A stretch of 64,000 nt of DNA from Topomyia yanbarensis. Its lineage: Eukaryota; Arthropoda; Insecta; Diptera; Culicidae. Both the position numbers and the translations under genes were made by a program. The number at the start of each line of letters is the position of its first letter. The stretch's first letter is position 1. This document shows, piece after piece, positions 44,326-56,699 of this stretch. The notes under the pieces are model-generated. The model was not told the origin of the DNA. It did no database searches and saw only the letters and a list, made by a program, of their open reading frames with translations. The stretch spans positions 100,675,845-100,739,844 of the forward strand of contig NC_080671.1 in NCBI RefSeq assembly GCF_030247195.1, in the 5' to 3' direction.

Positions 44326-47151
44326 TAAAGGGTTGTGTACAGGACACGACCACGGTGACATTAAAAATATAGCTTTTTTATCTATCACACATATCGACAC
44401 ACGTTCTTGTTCACTCGCCTGTTTTCATATGTTACAATTTGCTATATACCCTCCCCATTAAAACATAATTTATTGAAGGTCTTTTAACGGTAATCTATTA
44501 ATTAATCAAGTATCTCACTAGGTGATTGGCATTATTTGGCTGATCCATCTAGTAAAAATAGGCTGGTCTGTCCAGAAAATATATTCAAAAGAAAAGTTCC
44601 ATATTGAGAGCTGTGATGAGGAAACCCACGCCCGCCAACGGAAATATACAGATTCTCCATAAAATATGAAATTTCATTTTCCATTTAAATTTTCAATAAT
44701 GTACTAATGAACTTAAGTAAACAATCTTAAGTGTAAGTATTTCTTGATCGATTAGTGGTGGAAAAATGAAATTGTTTGATAAATTACATTGTTATGCAAC
44801 GTTCGCACTACCAGTTAAAACGGGTTTTTATGCTATCTTGGTGACATTTTTCTTGTTGCTAATTATTAAAACGTGTTATAACTCTCTGGTGTAAACATTG
44901 TATTATTAAACCAATTCTGCAGCGTTTTATGTTATATAGGTGTTTTATGTGGTAATAGGACTGACATAATTATATCTTCAGTACAGCGGTTTGTTTCATA
45001 ATTTAAAACAGATTTATTTTAAAATTTAAATTAGTATACCCAACCGTATTTGTTGTATACCTTAAAACGCAATTAGAACTGTGTTTTAAATACACGGTGT
45101 AGGACAGATATTCTGACTGGATAAACTGGGAAAACAATTTTGAGTCCAGTAACGCTTAAGACATGGCTTGAATTTGAATCGAAAAAGAACACCCGCTTAA
45201 ACTGCTGCTGGGACGGTAAGTTCTGTTTTAAAATTTTCCGTTGTGTGCAGTACGAAACAAAAGTGTTTGAAATTAGAAAACAAAAAGTTCTGCTGGGAAT
45301 GTGATTGTTTCCGATGCAATTACACTCAGATTTTTCACGCAGGGGATACAGGCCGTGTAAATGAAAACCGCGTAAATTTAAAAAAACGCGTTAATGAAAA
45401 CCGCGTAAATTTCAAACTCCGCGTAAAAAACCTGAGCGTACTCTCCTATATAAAATACTACGCTGCTGAACAGTGCAATAACTACAGAAGCACGTTGTCA
45501 GATGCCTTACTGATAAAAAACATATAACCGAAATATGAAACATGAAAACCAATTGGCTCTTTACCCTACGCAGCTACAAAGCGCCGTAAACATGGATTAA
45601 CAAGTTACAACGCACACGCATGCATAAAAATAAATATATTTTTTTCAAACGCAACACTCTTAAGCAGCACACACCGTATTGAATTAAATCCAAACCACCC
45701 ACTTTGCAAATCATTCTGTGACACCATGCTGGTACCCGACAAATCCGCACACGGCCACCGCTGCCGAAAATGCATAGCGTCTACCGCTTATTGTAGTGCC
45801 CAGACGCTGCAGCCATGATCTTACCCGTTCGACATAAGAACAAAAACTGATTCAAACGGGTACCAGGGTTGCCAAAATTAAATCTGTATTTTTATCCTAA
45901 AAAATCTTTTCATCTGTGTTTACTCTTCGAAAAATCTGTGTCGATATCTGTATCGAATCAGTTGAGTCGTTTAACCTTTTGCTGGATTATCTATCGAAGA
46001 TATTAATTCCTGTTGTTTAAATCAGTCAAGCAAGGACCTGTTTACATTTTCGTAAAAAACACTACAAATCGTTCTGATATTTTACATCCAGAAACTTGAA
46101 CTTTACCGATGTGCAAAATGGAAAAATAATTTTCTTCTTCATTTAATGACTTTTGTTGATATATAATGTTATATACATTAAGTCAACCAATGTAGCTGTC
46201 ATATTTTCGGACAAAGAATTAAGACTTAACAAAGTCACAGAGCGTTTCTGGAAGTAGGCTTCAGCCAGGCGTTTGCTGGGTGCTAACCTGAGTGTACTAC
46301 AAACCTTTACCTTTCAGAATGAGCGACCACTCTCGAATGTGAAGCCTGGTGAAGCAATGTTTATAAACACGGCTCACAGTAAAAGTCATTTTTAAGTCGA
46401 TTTCGTCAGCGTGCACAGCCTAATATAGAGGGCTAAGCTAAGAGAGACAAAGAGGAAGTATTACTGAAACTGTAAAAAATATTTCTAAAAATAGTTTTTG
46501 TAACATCATTTCTCAAAAATCTGTATATCTGTACATACACGCAAAAATCTGTATATCTGCACATACAGATTCTTGGTCTGAAAATGGCTGAAAAATCTGT
46601 ATAAATACAGATTATTCTGTATTTTTGGTAACCCTGACGGGTACGCGTCACCTCTATTTATAAACTAACCGTATATGGTTTAGTCACTTAGGTGCGAGTG
46701 TGTGCAAATGCCAACGTTACCGAAAATCGATAGCGCTTATTGCATCGCCCGGAGACGACGTTGCTCGTGTGGGACAAGAGCAACAACTGATTTAAACGGA
46801 CATGCGTTGCTTCTATTTATGACTTTTCGTGTTTCATTGAGCAACTAAGCTGCCCTCTTTTGACGGCTGTGTCTGAGAAATCTGCCTCACGAATGGTATT
46901 TTTCCCGTTTTTTGTGAACTTTTTAATTTTACCAATTTCCAAAAGTCTACTTTTATTGGGGAGATATTAAATTATTACCAATATTTAAGTTAGGTGTTTC
47001 TGAATCGGTTGGTGTATGAATGATTAAAATCCATCTAGTAATATCGGAGTTATAAGCGTGCAAACCTTACATAGTTTCGTTACATGGGAGATAGTTTAGA
47101 TTTTAGAATGACACCTAGCCCCAGATAGTGGAGTAAGACATTTTTAATGTC
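44326..47151 (-). repeat. Right arm of the 2.8-kb inverted repeat (uninterrupted)
   Basis: Continuous counterpart of the three left-arm blocks; for example, the two 94-codon frames at 39,825-40,109 (-) and 45,243-45,527 (+) are the same sequence. Small differences exist: an extra CTGAAAATGG near 46,580. The sites that carry insertions in the left arm are intact here (TGCATAGCG at 45,771; TTTATTTTAAAA near 45,013). No protein domain is recognised in the arm. Confidence 0.8.
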
Positions 47152-48286
47152 AAAAATTTTTCGAGATAACATAAAATCTCGACGTTTCATGCATTTTAAA
47201 GATGTTTGGCATCAAAAATACGTATTCGATTTCTGAAATTTCATGGGGTCCCCCCTTTGAAAAAAAAAATTCAGTTCCGGCTTATATGGGAATTTCATAT
47301 GTGACCGGACGGTTTAGTCTATATTTCCAGACCCTTATAAGCGATCCGTACGAAATTTTATAGACATCTGTGGGGATATTATAGCTATCATTTGGGACTA
47401 AGTTTGTGAAAATCGACCAAACCATTTCCGGGAAACTGATGCGAGTTCGTAAATTTTGAAAGATGGCCGCTTTTCCCGGGCACTTCCGGAACCGTCTATG
47501 GTGGTCAATAATGTAGTCAATGAAAGTTTGGTTGGCCGTCAGTGACCTAGAACAGCAAATTGAAGTTGTTTGAGAGACATTTTAGCGAAATTTTTACCTT
47601 TTTTGCTTGGTTTGAATCACAATTTGCTATGTGATCGCACGCCACAACCTGTAACTCCGGAACCGGAAGTCGGATCGGGATGAAATTAAATAGCCATTTA
47701 CGGGGATGCAATACCTTTCATTTGAGGCCAAGTTTAGTCGAATCGGTCTAGCCATCTCCGAGAAACCGATGTGACTGTTATTCTGAATTTAGATACTTCC
47801 GCCGGGGCTTCCGGAACCGAGGATGGTGGCCAATGTGGCCAAATAGACTTTGAATGGATGTTAGAGACCTAATACTACAAATCGAAGCAGTTGTGGTCAT
47901 ATTTTGGAAAAATTTTCAGCTTTATACATTCATTGCAGAATTTATTAAAATCGACATTTTCTGCGTGTTCGTACTTATCACCCTGTAATTCCGGAACCGG
48001 AAGTCGGATCCATTAGAAATTCAATAGCAGCCTATGGGAACGTTGCACCTTTGATGTGAGACTAAGTTTGTCAAAATCGGTGCAGCCATCTCTGAGAAAA
48101 ATGAGTGACATTTTTGGTCACATACACACACACACATACACACATACATACACACACACACAGACATTTGCCGAACTCGACGAACTGAATCGAATGGTAT
48201 ATGTCACTCGGCCCTCCGGGCCTCCGTTAAAAAGTCGGTTTTCAGAGCAATTGCAATACCTTTCTATTGAGAAAGGCAAAACGTAG
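47152..48286 (+). repeat. Family C repeat, longest divergent copy
   Basis: The body includes three related blocks of the form (T)CCGGAACCG(G)AAGTCGGATC...CATTTGAG(G/A)C..AGTTT...AATCGGT, then the microsatellite, ACGAACTGAATCGAATGG, CGGCCCTCCGGGCC and the end GAGAAAGGCAAAA. The approximate internal repetition (near 47,330, 47,640 and 47,980) suggests the family arose by tandem repetition of a module of about 300 bp. Not coding. Confidence 0.6.
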
Positions 48287-48846
48287 AGAATGTCATAAAA
48301 ATCTACACAAAATCGTTAATCAATAAGAAGGTAAGCAATAAAAAAATTTAATCCTGCGTACGTGACTGGAAAAATGAATTTTGAATATACTGTGAAAATT
48401 TCAAAGCGACCAAAAATCATTTGCTCGAGTTACATTTCCCGCCAGTGGTTTCGAGAGAAACGCGGTTAAAGTTTGCAGTACACATGGGTTATACATAAGA
48501 AGCGTTGCGGCAAAATTGAAAATTATATTTTTGAATTGTTTTCGTTCTCTATGTTTTGGGATATCATTTTTTACATCCTAAAGCACATTTTAGACTAATA
48601 AATAAAAAAATCGATTGTTTTAAAATTCTACAGTGGAGTAACCGCTTAAACAATTTATTATTTAAGATCCATAATTGACTAAAACGTTATTTTGCTAATA
48701 ATGGTGCATACTATCGATAATGTTATAGAGTTGTATTGTTAGGCGCTAGCCACTGCAAGGGCTTGAAGAGCTTCTCTAACATTACACTTAGTAGTTTGTC
48801 AGTTCAGCCAAATCTGACTGTTCCAAATTAAATCAAATGCTTATAG
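48287..48846. other. AT-rich DNA between two family C copies
   Basis: Nothing recognised: no long frame, TIR pair or tandem array. Confidence 0.3.
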
Positions 48847-49942
48847 AAAAACCTGTTTTAATCCACCTAGCGGTGCAATTGTGCCTTTCTCATTTCTCTA
48901 AACTATAGCACGGAGGCTTTTTATGTTCAACATAGTTGTGGAAATGTCCATTACATTCTTAGTACACTTTGCATTTATACACAATAGCTTGCCAGCCACG
49001 AACTTGATGAGCTACGTGTCGACGGTGAAACACTTGAAACAAAAAATATCGTGCTTCATTAGCCTAATCAGTATTAGATCAATGTTATCTGCTTGCTAAC
49101 TCATTTTGTCATGCGGGGGTGGGTATGTGAGGTGGGCGAAAGTTCCACGAACGAACGACTCCCCAGCTTAAATTGGTTTGCTTTGTGATATAGTGATGGT
49201 TTAAAGATGATGGGGTTGATGGGGAGGGGTATGAGGGCTGAGGGGTGATTTAAGGAGATTTTTAAGAGAGGGGAGTGAACGGTAGAGGGGGGGGGGGGTG
49301 TAACCCCTCTCCTTAAACCATCAACTACGCCCCTGTTAAAATCCAGAAAACTTTTCAGAGTCAAAAAAAAATTTAAAATTAGGTTGACGTTTTTCAGAGT
49401 GATTGCATAACCTTTCTATATGAGAAAGGCAAAAATGTGCCAAAATCCAAAAAAGTGAATAGTCGTCAAATTTTTTTTCGAGTTTGCATCAAAACTCGAC
49501 GTTTCATGCACCTTGAAGACATTTAGCATCAAAAATAAAACATTCTATTTTTAATTTTTCCTATAGATTAGATGAGAAATTTCTGTGTGGCCGCACTCTT
49601 AAACCCGTAATTCCGGAACCAGAATTCCGATCGATCCAAAATTCAATAGCAGCCGATGGGAAGGTTGCACCTTTCATTTGAGACTAAGTTTGGGCAAATC
49701 GGTCCAGCCATCTCTGAGAAAAATGAGTGACATTATTTGACACATACGCACATACATACACACACACATACACACACACACATACACACACATACATACA
49801 CACATACACACACACACATACAGACTTTTTCCGATCTCGACGAACTGAGTCGAATGGGATATGACACTCGGCCCTCCGGGCCGAGATTAGGTTGACGTTT
49901 TTCAGAGTGATTGCATAACCTTTCTATATGAGAAAGGCAAAA
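48847..49942 (+). mobile_element. Family C copy, full length (about 1.1 kb)
   Basis: Same start (CCTGTTTTAATCCACCTAG) and end (CTTTCTATATGAGAAAGGC) as 40,336-42,222, but with one copy of the last module and without the nested MITE, so it shows the basic layout. A G run (GGGGGGGGGGGG) is at about 49,289. Confidence 0.7.
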
Positions 49943-51630
49943 TAGTGGAAGCTTACATCTTTTGAAAAGTTTGTATCAGGTGCTGTTTTGCAACACATGA
50001 AAAATGCCATAAAAATTATTTATTTGCTTCAGATAGTTATGTCGTCCATGGAATGGAAATCTGAAATTTTAGCCTGGTGGGGCTTATTATACCATCCTAC
50101 CCAACTAGTCTACTAACCATGGATATAGAATTTAGCAGACCTACTTTGCTTAAAATGTAGTTAAAAGTAATTCAAATTATCAGCACGATTATCCAATCAT
50201 GCCTGAAATACCAAAAGTCCAGTAATTTTAATTAATAAAAATTATAATTAGTTACTTCTTATAGTCTGCCACTGGATACAGACAAAATTTCTTGGACCAA
50301 TCGTTCTGAATTTTACACAATTCTTCTTCTTCACATCATTGCCCTGGCAACTACAAGAGCTTTTTGCAAACTGCTAAATATTATTATTTCACAATAACAT
50401 GTTAATCGTTGTTTTAGCAATAATCGGACTTTGGTTTCAAAGTACTACGAAAAAATCGAAAATCGACCAAAAAATAAAAGCACCCTTAATTACTTGTGAA
50501 ATGCTGTGAAAGACAACTGTGCAAATGTCTCAACGTTTGTCCAGTAGATTTTGAGTTATGGTGTATACCGCAAAACAAGATTTCGATGTGGCGCCTGACT
50601 GAAAAGACAAATAATCTTTGCATTGAAAAAAATTAAAGCATCCAATTTTTTGCCGATAATACCTTACACAAACCCCCTTAAGTTCCGACACGATTTAAGA
50701 GATTTTTCCGTATTCAACTTTTTGCGTCATTTTGCCAAGTCATCTGTCTAGTCTCAGCTTTCACAGCTCTTTCATACCCTGTGCATATCTGTTCTGTCAT
50801 AAAGAATAAACGAAAATTTGTACTACAGCGGAAATGCAAATCGTTCAAGATAAGCTAGAAAATTATAAATTACGAAACAATACAAGCAAGCTCCGATAAC
50901 ATTTAAATAACGATCAAAATACGGCTATATGGCATGGCTTCATTTACAATTTTTTATTCAATCTTAGTTTTGAACTCTTGTAAAAATATAAATAAGCTTC
51001 CACTTGTTTATGGTGTTCTTTGTGAGAAGATACAACTAGAAAAGGGAACAAATTGTGATTATATATTCTTTTCCTCATGTAAAAATAACTAAAAAATTGT
51101 GAGCAAATTAAACTTCACTCATTTTGATAGCCATAGGTAAACTAACGAACGAAAACAATTTTCATCTCCGAATCCAATTATAAAATTTCGTTCGACAGTT
51201 TGTTTCAATATGATTCGACCTCTGCTAACCTGCAATATAACTCTTCGATGTGGTGTTTTGAAATGAGCGTGTAGCACCTTCTAGATATAGGACGATGAAG
51301 AATATTTAAAAAATGCATTTAAAATTCGATTACACCTGTTTTTCGTACGGGATAAAACTTGCTTACTTGCCCTCATATGGTTTGTGTGGAACATGGGCCA
51401 TAATATTGCACATAACGTTCGAAAAGTTGATTCAAATTATTGAGATGTATGCAAGAGGAACATGACGGCCTTTTACACTGTTGTCGTTTGGCTTTAGGAT
51501 GCAGCCATTTCTGCAATGACAGGTACTAACGTCTTAGGACGGACTAAACTCAGGCCTAAAATCAAAGATAGTACCGTGTGGCGGTACCAACTAGATTCAA
51601 GCTTACCGCTATAAATGTTTTATCTTTTAT
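49943..51630. other. AT-rich DNA with no recognised gene
   Basis: I see no domain-bearing frame, TIR pair or array. A short block near 51,440-51,520 (GAGATGTATGCAAGAGGAACATGAC, 20-base core ATGTATGCAAGAGGAACATG) resembles 25,775-25,795. Confidence 0.3.
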
Positions 51631-52017
51631 TTAGTTTATAGTTGTTTCACTACAGTCTAAGAATGACTGCATTATTTTAATTAGGAAAAATAAGACCTTA
51701 TAATGAATCATACGGGTACTCAACTTGGTTCGTTGCCTACCATCGGCTTTTGGATTGTCTAGTATCCCACGAATGATATGAATTCGAGATCGTATGACCT
51801 CAATCTCCTCCTGAGCAGATCTCCACGTCCTACCAAAGGCTGTGGAATTGACCCCTAAACTTCTCTCTTCTTTCATTCTCTCCCTAAGCTTACGCCGTTT
51901 GACGCTCTCATGGTCGTCCAAACGAAACAACATGTTCCTGATTAAGAGCTCGTGTTCCACTTCGTCTATTGCGAGGTGAGACACCTCCATGTGTCGGTAG
52001 GCCGATTGCAAATCCAT
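51631..52017 (-). pseudogene. Retrotransposon Gag-like fragment
   Basis: A 128-codon minus-strand frame from ATG 52,015-52,017. It reads HLAIDEVEHELLIRNMLF, then SVKRRKLRERMKEERS and RTWRSAQEEIEVIRSRIHII, an amphipathic charged pattern like the N-terminal part of Gag in mosquito LTR retrotransposons (recognised by style, not by a search). A tRNA-Lys-type primer site lies 416 bases upstream on the same strand (52,433-52,443), as expected for a retroelement leader. Protease and pol are absent downstream; the last 20 codons look like non-homologous sequence. Most likely a relic of a second LTR element. Confidence 0.5.
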
Positions 52018-52432
52018 TACCCGACAATTCTACCACAATCACACTTGCCGAAAGAAATGATTGTATTCACGCAATATCAAAAGAGGTTTCGTTCATAAGA
52101 AATTATTAATTTAAATTAGTTGTGATTGGTTGAGTCAAGACCCATTAATGAAAAAAAAATTAAATGAAAAAATCAACTCGTCTCTAACTTGTTCGCGTGT
52201 AACTATTTAGTACACTTAGCCTTCAATTAATTACTCTAAACGACGTTCGCGCACTAGTAGAAGCACAACTGTCTCAGTAATACCTGCGGAAAATGTGCTT
52301 CGCGTCACGCAGATCGAACACCTAACCTATTCACTAATTCCGAGCAAATATAGGTTGTTTTAACTATCGTATGTATATTTTATAACCTGTCTCACTCCCT
52401 TTGGACTTCTGATCAGTGTTGCTTTTCTTTGA

Positions 52433-52443
52433 GTTGGGCGCCA
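52433..52443 (-). promoter_or_regulatory. Primer binding site, tRNA-Lys type
   Basis: TGGCGCCCAAC on the minus strand matches the standard tRNA-Lys primer site of gypsy-like elements. The region where the LTR should end is taken by the next TIR element, so no LTR can be shown. Confidence 0.5.
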
Positions 52444-52445
52444 AT

Positions 52446-53460
52446 TCGTCGCTGTTGTGCTATCTTATGACAAGCGCCATTTAGCACTTTTCGAGAAAAA
52501 CGATTTTTAAAGTTTGAGATTGAATATCTTAAAATTTATAAATGTTAGAAGCTTTTCGGAGAAGGCATTCGATGCTTCTATCTTTTCTGAAGTAAACTCT
52601 CGATTTGTGCGAATATCGGTTGACTATATTTACAGTTTTTGCTTAAAATGTAAACCAAAGTCGCTCACATACGTGTCATAGCTGTGTATTGATGATAAAA
52701 TATGTATGACGTGCTACAAATGTGTACAGAAGATTTCATATAAAAATGAATTATAACTGATTCGTAAAATTATGCGTTATAGATCACTATGTCCAATATC
52801 ATACTTTTCCATGCGATAGCAGCAATATCAGGTTACAAAATGATGGTATTAGAACACAAAGTTTTTCCAATTTTCCTCCTTTATTCAGGAAAAACAATGA
52901 ACAAAAATTGGTTTCATTGACAATTTAGAGACAATGTATATCAAACAATGTTATTGTTGACAGGTGACTAGACGAAACAAATGTTCTTCTTGTATAATCC
53001 ATCACTACATTTCGGTATACTTTCCAAAACAATTGGAAATCTCAAAAGGAAATTTGTTCATTAATCATGAATATATATGCCAACCATTCCCAGAAAAAAA
53101 CTATGGTAGGAAAAGTTTTGCTCCCGAGACAAGAACCTAGCTAATGATTATGGTTGATCTGCATAGGAATTACCTATGTCATCAGAGACATCTGTTGGCT
53201 TGCTATAAGCTTTTCGGCTTATAGCAAGCCAACAATCCTAGAGTGTTGTCTCTTTTTTCTTTGTCATAAGATAGCACAACTCGATCACTCGAGAAATTGG
53301 CGCTTGTCATAATCGTGTTTCGCTATATCTCAGTAACCCAGCAGAATTTCAAAATTCTGAAAACGCGACTTTATGGAGATTTTAAAACTTAGTAACATGG
53401 CATATCTAACTCAGTTCACCCCAAAATGGCGTTTGTCATAAGATAGCACAACAGCGACGA
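52446..53460. mobile_element. TIR element of the TCGCTGTTGTGC family, 1 kb
   Basis: The left end CGTCGCTGTTGTGCTATC with TTATGACAAGCGCCATTT pairs with the right end (AAATGGCGTTTGTCATAAG; ATAGCACAACAGCGACG) over about 38 bp. Another inverted end occurs inside at 53,264-53,315, so a second element or duplicated terminus is present. Not coding. Confidence 0.65.
53194..53233. repeat. Perfect 17-bp stem hairpin
   Basis: GTTGGCTTGCTATAAGC and its exact complement are separated by the 6-base loop TTTTCG. It lies inside the TIR element above. Confidence 0.75.
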
Positions 53461-53602
53461 TGTAGGACCTATCAAATCAGAGTGTAAGTGATTTTCCTAT
53501 GTTTGTTTGTTTATTTATGACACTTTACACCTTTGGGTGGTGCATTCGTGTCAAGGAGGTAGTATATGGTTTACATATCATTCGTTTCGATCAATTCAGT
53601 GT

Positions 53603-54063
53603 TCATATTTGTGCATCAAGTTTGATCTGTCGTATAAAGTTTAGTATCTTCACTTCGCTGCTCTCCTCGCCATTCAGTGCATCCCTCAAACTAGTTGTAC
53701 TGATACCATGCTGTTGTCTATCGTTGGTGTATTTCCTGCAATATAGTATCACGTGCCGTACATCTACTACTACTCCACAGCATTCACAATTCGGTTGTGT
53801 TTCTCTCTTTAGAAGGAATCTATGGGTCAGGCTTGTGTGACCGATTCTTAACCGAGCCAGTATGCGTTGGTCGGCAGCACTATTTCGCTCCGTCCACCAC
53901 TGTGTATCGCATTTGATTTCTCGCAGCTTTGCCTCTCGGGAACCAAACCATTGCATGTCCCAATGTCGCCGTATCGCGTTTTTTATTACTCTCCAAGCAT
54001 CTTCAGCTGGGATTGGTACATCAATGGCCGGCTGTGCTCTTGCCTCGTTCGCAAATCGATCTG
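53603..54063 (-). pseudogene. LINE ORF2 end: rest of RNase H and C-terminal CCHC
   Basis: Downstream of the SINE the frame continues (ADRFANEARAQPAIDVPIP, then ILARLRIGHTSLTHRFLL) to a zinc-knuckle-like CECCGVVVDVRHVILYC (CX2CX7HX4C), typical of the ORF2 end in I-group LINEs, with stop at 53,603-53,605. About 100 bases of 3' untranslated sequence and the AAAC-type tail follow. Confidence 0.8.
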
Positions 54064-54076
54064 CCTCGTCGTTACC

Positions 54077-54243
54077 TTTTTTTTTTATTTCAATTATAGA
54101 GGTTTTAACCTTAAGGTCATTCGCCTCTTCGGGTTAGAAAAGTCTCTTAGGAAAAATTTCTAACCCTATGTGCGGGGTCGGGACTCGAACCCAGGTGCGC
54201 TGCGTACAAGGCAATCGATTTACCAATACGCTACGCCCACTCC
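54077..54243 (-). mobile_element. tRNA-derived SINE inserted in the LINE RNase H domain
   Basis: A 167-bp insertion flanked by a 13-bp duplication, CCTCGTCG(T/C)TACC (54,064-54,076 and 54,244-54,256; one mismatch). On the minus strand it starts GGAGTGGGCGTAGCG, with Pol III A box TAGCGTATTGG (54,223-54,233) and B box GGTTCGAGTCC (54,181-54,191, perfect), then a non-tRNA body and a terminal A run of about 10. The LINE frame resumes on the far side. Feilai-like by inference. Confidence 0.88.
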
Positions 54244-54256
54244 CCTCGTCGCTACC

Positions 54257-55119
54257 TGTTATGCCACTATGTCCTGGGATCCAGACGAATCGAACAGGTT
54301 TGCTCTGTGCTAATGCTTCAGCCTCTTGGATCCACGGATGCTTCGATTTGCCGCCTTCTAAGGCCAACAGGCAGCTCGCAGGGTCTGTAAGAATGACCAG
54401 TTCGTTCTGGATGTTTGGTATTGACAAAGCCATCTTAATTGCATACGCTTCCGCAGACAATACGCTACAGTGTTGCGGAAGGTTGTGTGTTCCTACTATA
54501 CCAACACCATAGAGTCCGGCTCCGACTGTACACATTTGGAGCCGTCGGTGTATAATACAGTCGATTGTTGGAATCGGTTTTTCAACAGTTCTTCGACTAT
54601 TGGTCGAACTTTACCGGGTGGGTCTCCGGCCCGTACAACTTTATTCACATCCCAAACAATCGTCGGTTTCGCTGTGTGCCACTCTCAATCCCTTCTTCAG
54701 GCAAGCGTGCCTATTATGGGCAACATTGCTCCGGTGAACTGCTGCGTAAACTCCGACGCTCGTCGGATCAGTGGGAGGTCGCTGTTGTTACGGTCTTTCT
54801 CCAGCATTCGTAAAGCAATCCGCGCAATCGACTGTACCGCTGGTAGTTCGAAGGGAAGTGTACCTGCTTCGGCCATAATCGAAGGGATTGGGCTGGTAAC
54901 AAATGCACCAGAAGCGAAACGAACCATTTTGTTGTAAGCAGGAGTCAGTGTCTGCAACGATGTTTGTGTTCCTCTACTCACCAGGCCAACCCCATAAATT
55001 AGCTTCGAAGCGATCATCGCCGATCCCACTTGAAGTAATGTCGATCGCTCACCACGCGGAAGTTTGGCACCTATCATTTTAAGAATCCGATGTCTGGATT
55101 CGCAGGACTTCTTCACCAT
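54257..55119 (-). pseudogene. LINE ORF2 connection and first part of RNase H
   Basis: The 54,697-55,119 frame (SCESRHRILKMIGAKLPRG, ASKLIYGVGLVSRG) is the connection region. The RNase H part (up to 54,535) reads YTDG-type start degraded to TVGAGLYGVGIV, then LSAEAYAIKMAL, LTDPASCLLAL and VWIPGHSGITGSDE. The Glu in SAEAYA, the Asp in LTD and the His in PGHSGI match RNase H. It stops at the SINE insertion point. Confidence 0.8.
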
Positions 55120-56690
55120 CTTGCAATGCGCTTTAAATTCAAAGTCCGGTCCAACGTTACACCGAGGATCCTCAATTGGTTTGTTTTCGGGACAACTACA
55201 CGGTCGATGGTGATGTTACGCACTGAGTCTCGACGCGCGTTGGGACTGCAGTAAAAGATGTTCGACTTTGTAGCAGAAATCGCGAAGCCAACATTCTTCG
55301 TCCATTTTTCGACAGCCTTAACCGCGGCCTGCAGTTTTCGATGTAGACCTTCCGTTTTGCGACCTCGCACCACAAGCAGTATGTGGTCCGCATACAAAAG
55401 TATTTCCACGCCAGCTGGGATTACTTTGAAGATCGGTTGCATCGCGACGAGGAACAGTGTCACTGATAAAACGGAGCCTTGTGGTACTCCATTTTCCAGT
55501 TCATATATTTCTGACAGCTGATTTCCTATGCAAACCTGGAACTTCCTTTCGGAGAGAAAGCTTTGCAGCATGTTGATCATTCGACCTCGTATTCTCCAAG
55601 ACTTAAGTGTGCGAAGTATACCATGCCGCCATGTTGTATCGTATGCCTTGGAGAGGTCCAACGACGCTATGAGACTGTGCTCGTCGGTTGTTGGGAGCGA
55701 TCTCTCTAGCTCTGCAAAGTATGTATCGACGCCTCGTCCTGAACGAAAAGCATGTTGCCGTTTATCGAGTCGCCCACTTGACTCCAGTGCGGTGATGAGA
55801 CTGCGATTTCCGATACGCTCGAACAGCTTTGCCATACAGCTAGTTAGCGATATCGGGCGAAAAGCAGCAGGTCCAGAGTCGTTGCAATTTGGTTTTTTGA
55901 TAGGGATAACTATAGCGTTTCGCCAGCTAGCGGGAAAAACACCGCTGCGCCAAACAACGTTGAAGATCTCGAGAAGTGTTACCTTCACGGATAACGGGAG
56001 CCGTCGAAGAAGCGGATAGCCTATCATGTCAGGTCCTGTCGAGACACTTCCAAAGCCCACATCAGTTCATTCAGGGTAAGGTCGGCGTTGTATACATCAT
56101 TGCTATCGGGTGAGTAATTTATGCGCCATTGCTCGGCTCGCGCCTTCGTCGCTTGAAATGATGCAGAGTAGCTCGATGTCGCCGATTTTTCACTGTAGTG
56201 CTTTGCTAGCTTTTCCGCTACTTCTTCGGGGTTGTTCGTAAAGTCGTCCGATCGCTTGAAAGCTACAGTGCTTCGCTGCCGGTTACCACGCAAAGTATTC
56301 ACTGTACGCCACAACTCAGTTGTTGTGCTACTCGGCGAAATCGTAGCCACGAAATCCTCCCATGACTGTTGTTTCGCTAGCTTAACCGCTTTTCGTGTGG
56401 CTGCTCGTGATTCCTGGAATCGTCTGAGCACTGTTGGCCTGTCTGGATCCAATATATCCAGATGTCGAACGGCACGGAGATGTTTTCTACGCTGCCTAAC
56501 AGCTTCCTTCACTTCAGGGCACCACCATGGTACAGCTTTTGGTCCAGTTCGACCACTACTTCGCTGTATGCATTTGTTTGCGGCCGCCACGATTGTATCC
56601 GCGAACTTATCAATGTCCCACTCATCTGTAGCGTTGATGGACTCATCCGTGATGCGCTCATATAAAGGCCAGTCTGCTCGATCATAGAGC
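55113..56690 (-). pseudogene. LINE ORF2 linker and reverse transcriptase
   Basis: A linker (56,024-56,590; WWCPEVKEAVRQRRKHLR, ELWRTVNTLRGNR) leads, after a frame change near 56,040, to the RT (55,113-56,060): VFPASWRNAIVIPIKKP, FRPISLTSCMAKLFERI, QHAFRSGRGVDTYF, IASLDLSKAYDTTW, NGVPQGSVLSVTLF and the catalytic loop LLYADHILLV. The usual box is YADD; here the second Asp is His, which should abolish catalysis. Another frameshift at about 55,115 leads into the thumb and connection region (54,697-55,119). Confidence 0.85.
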
Positions 56691-56699
56691 CATTTTTGT

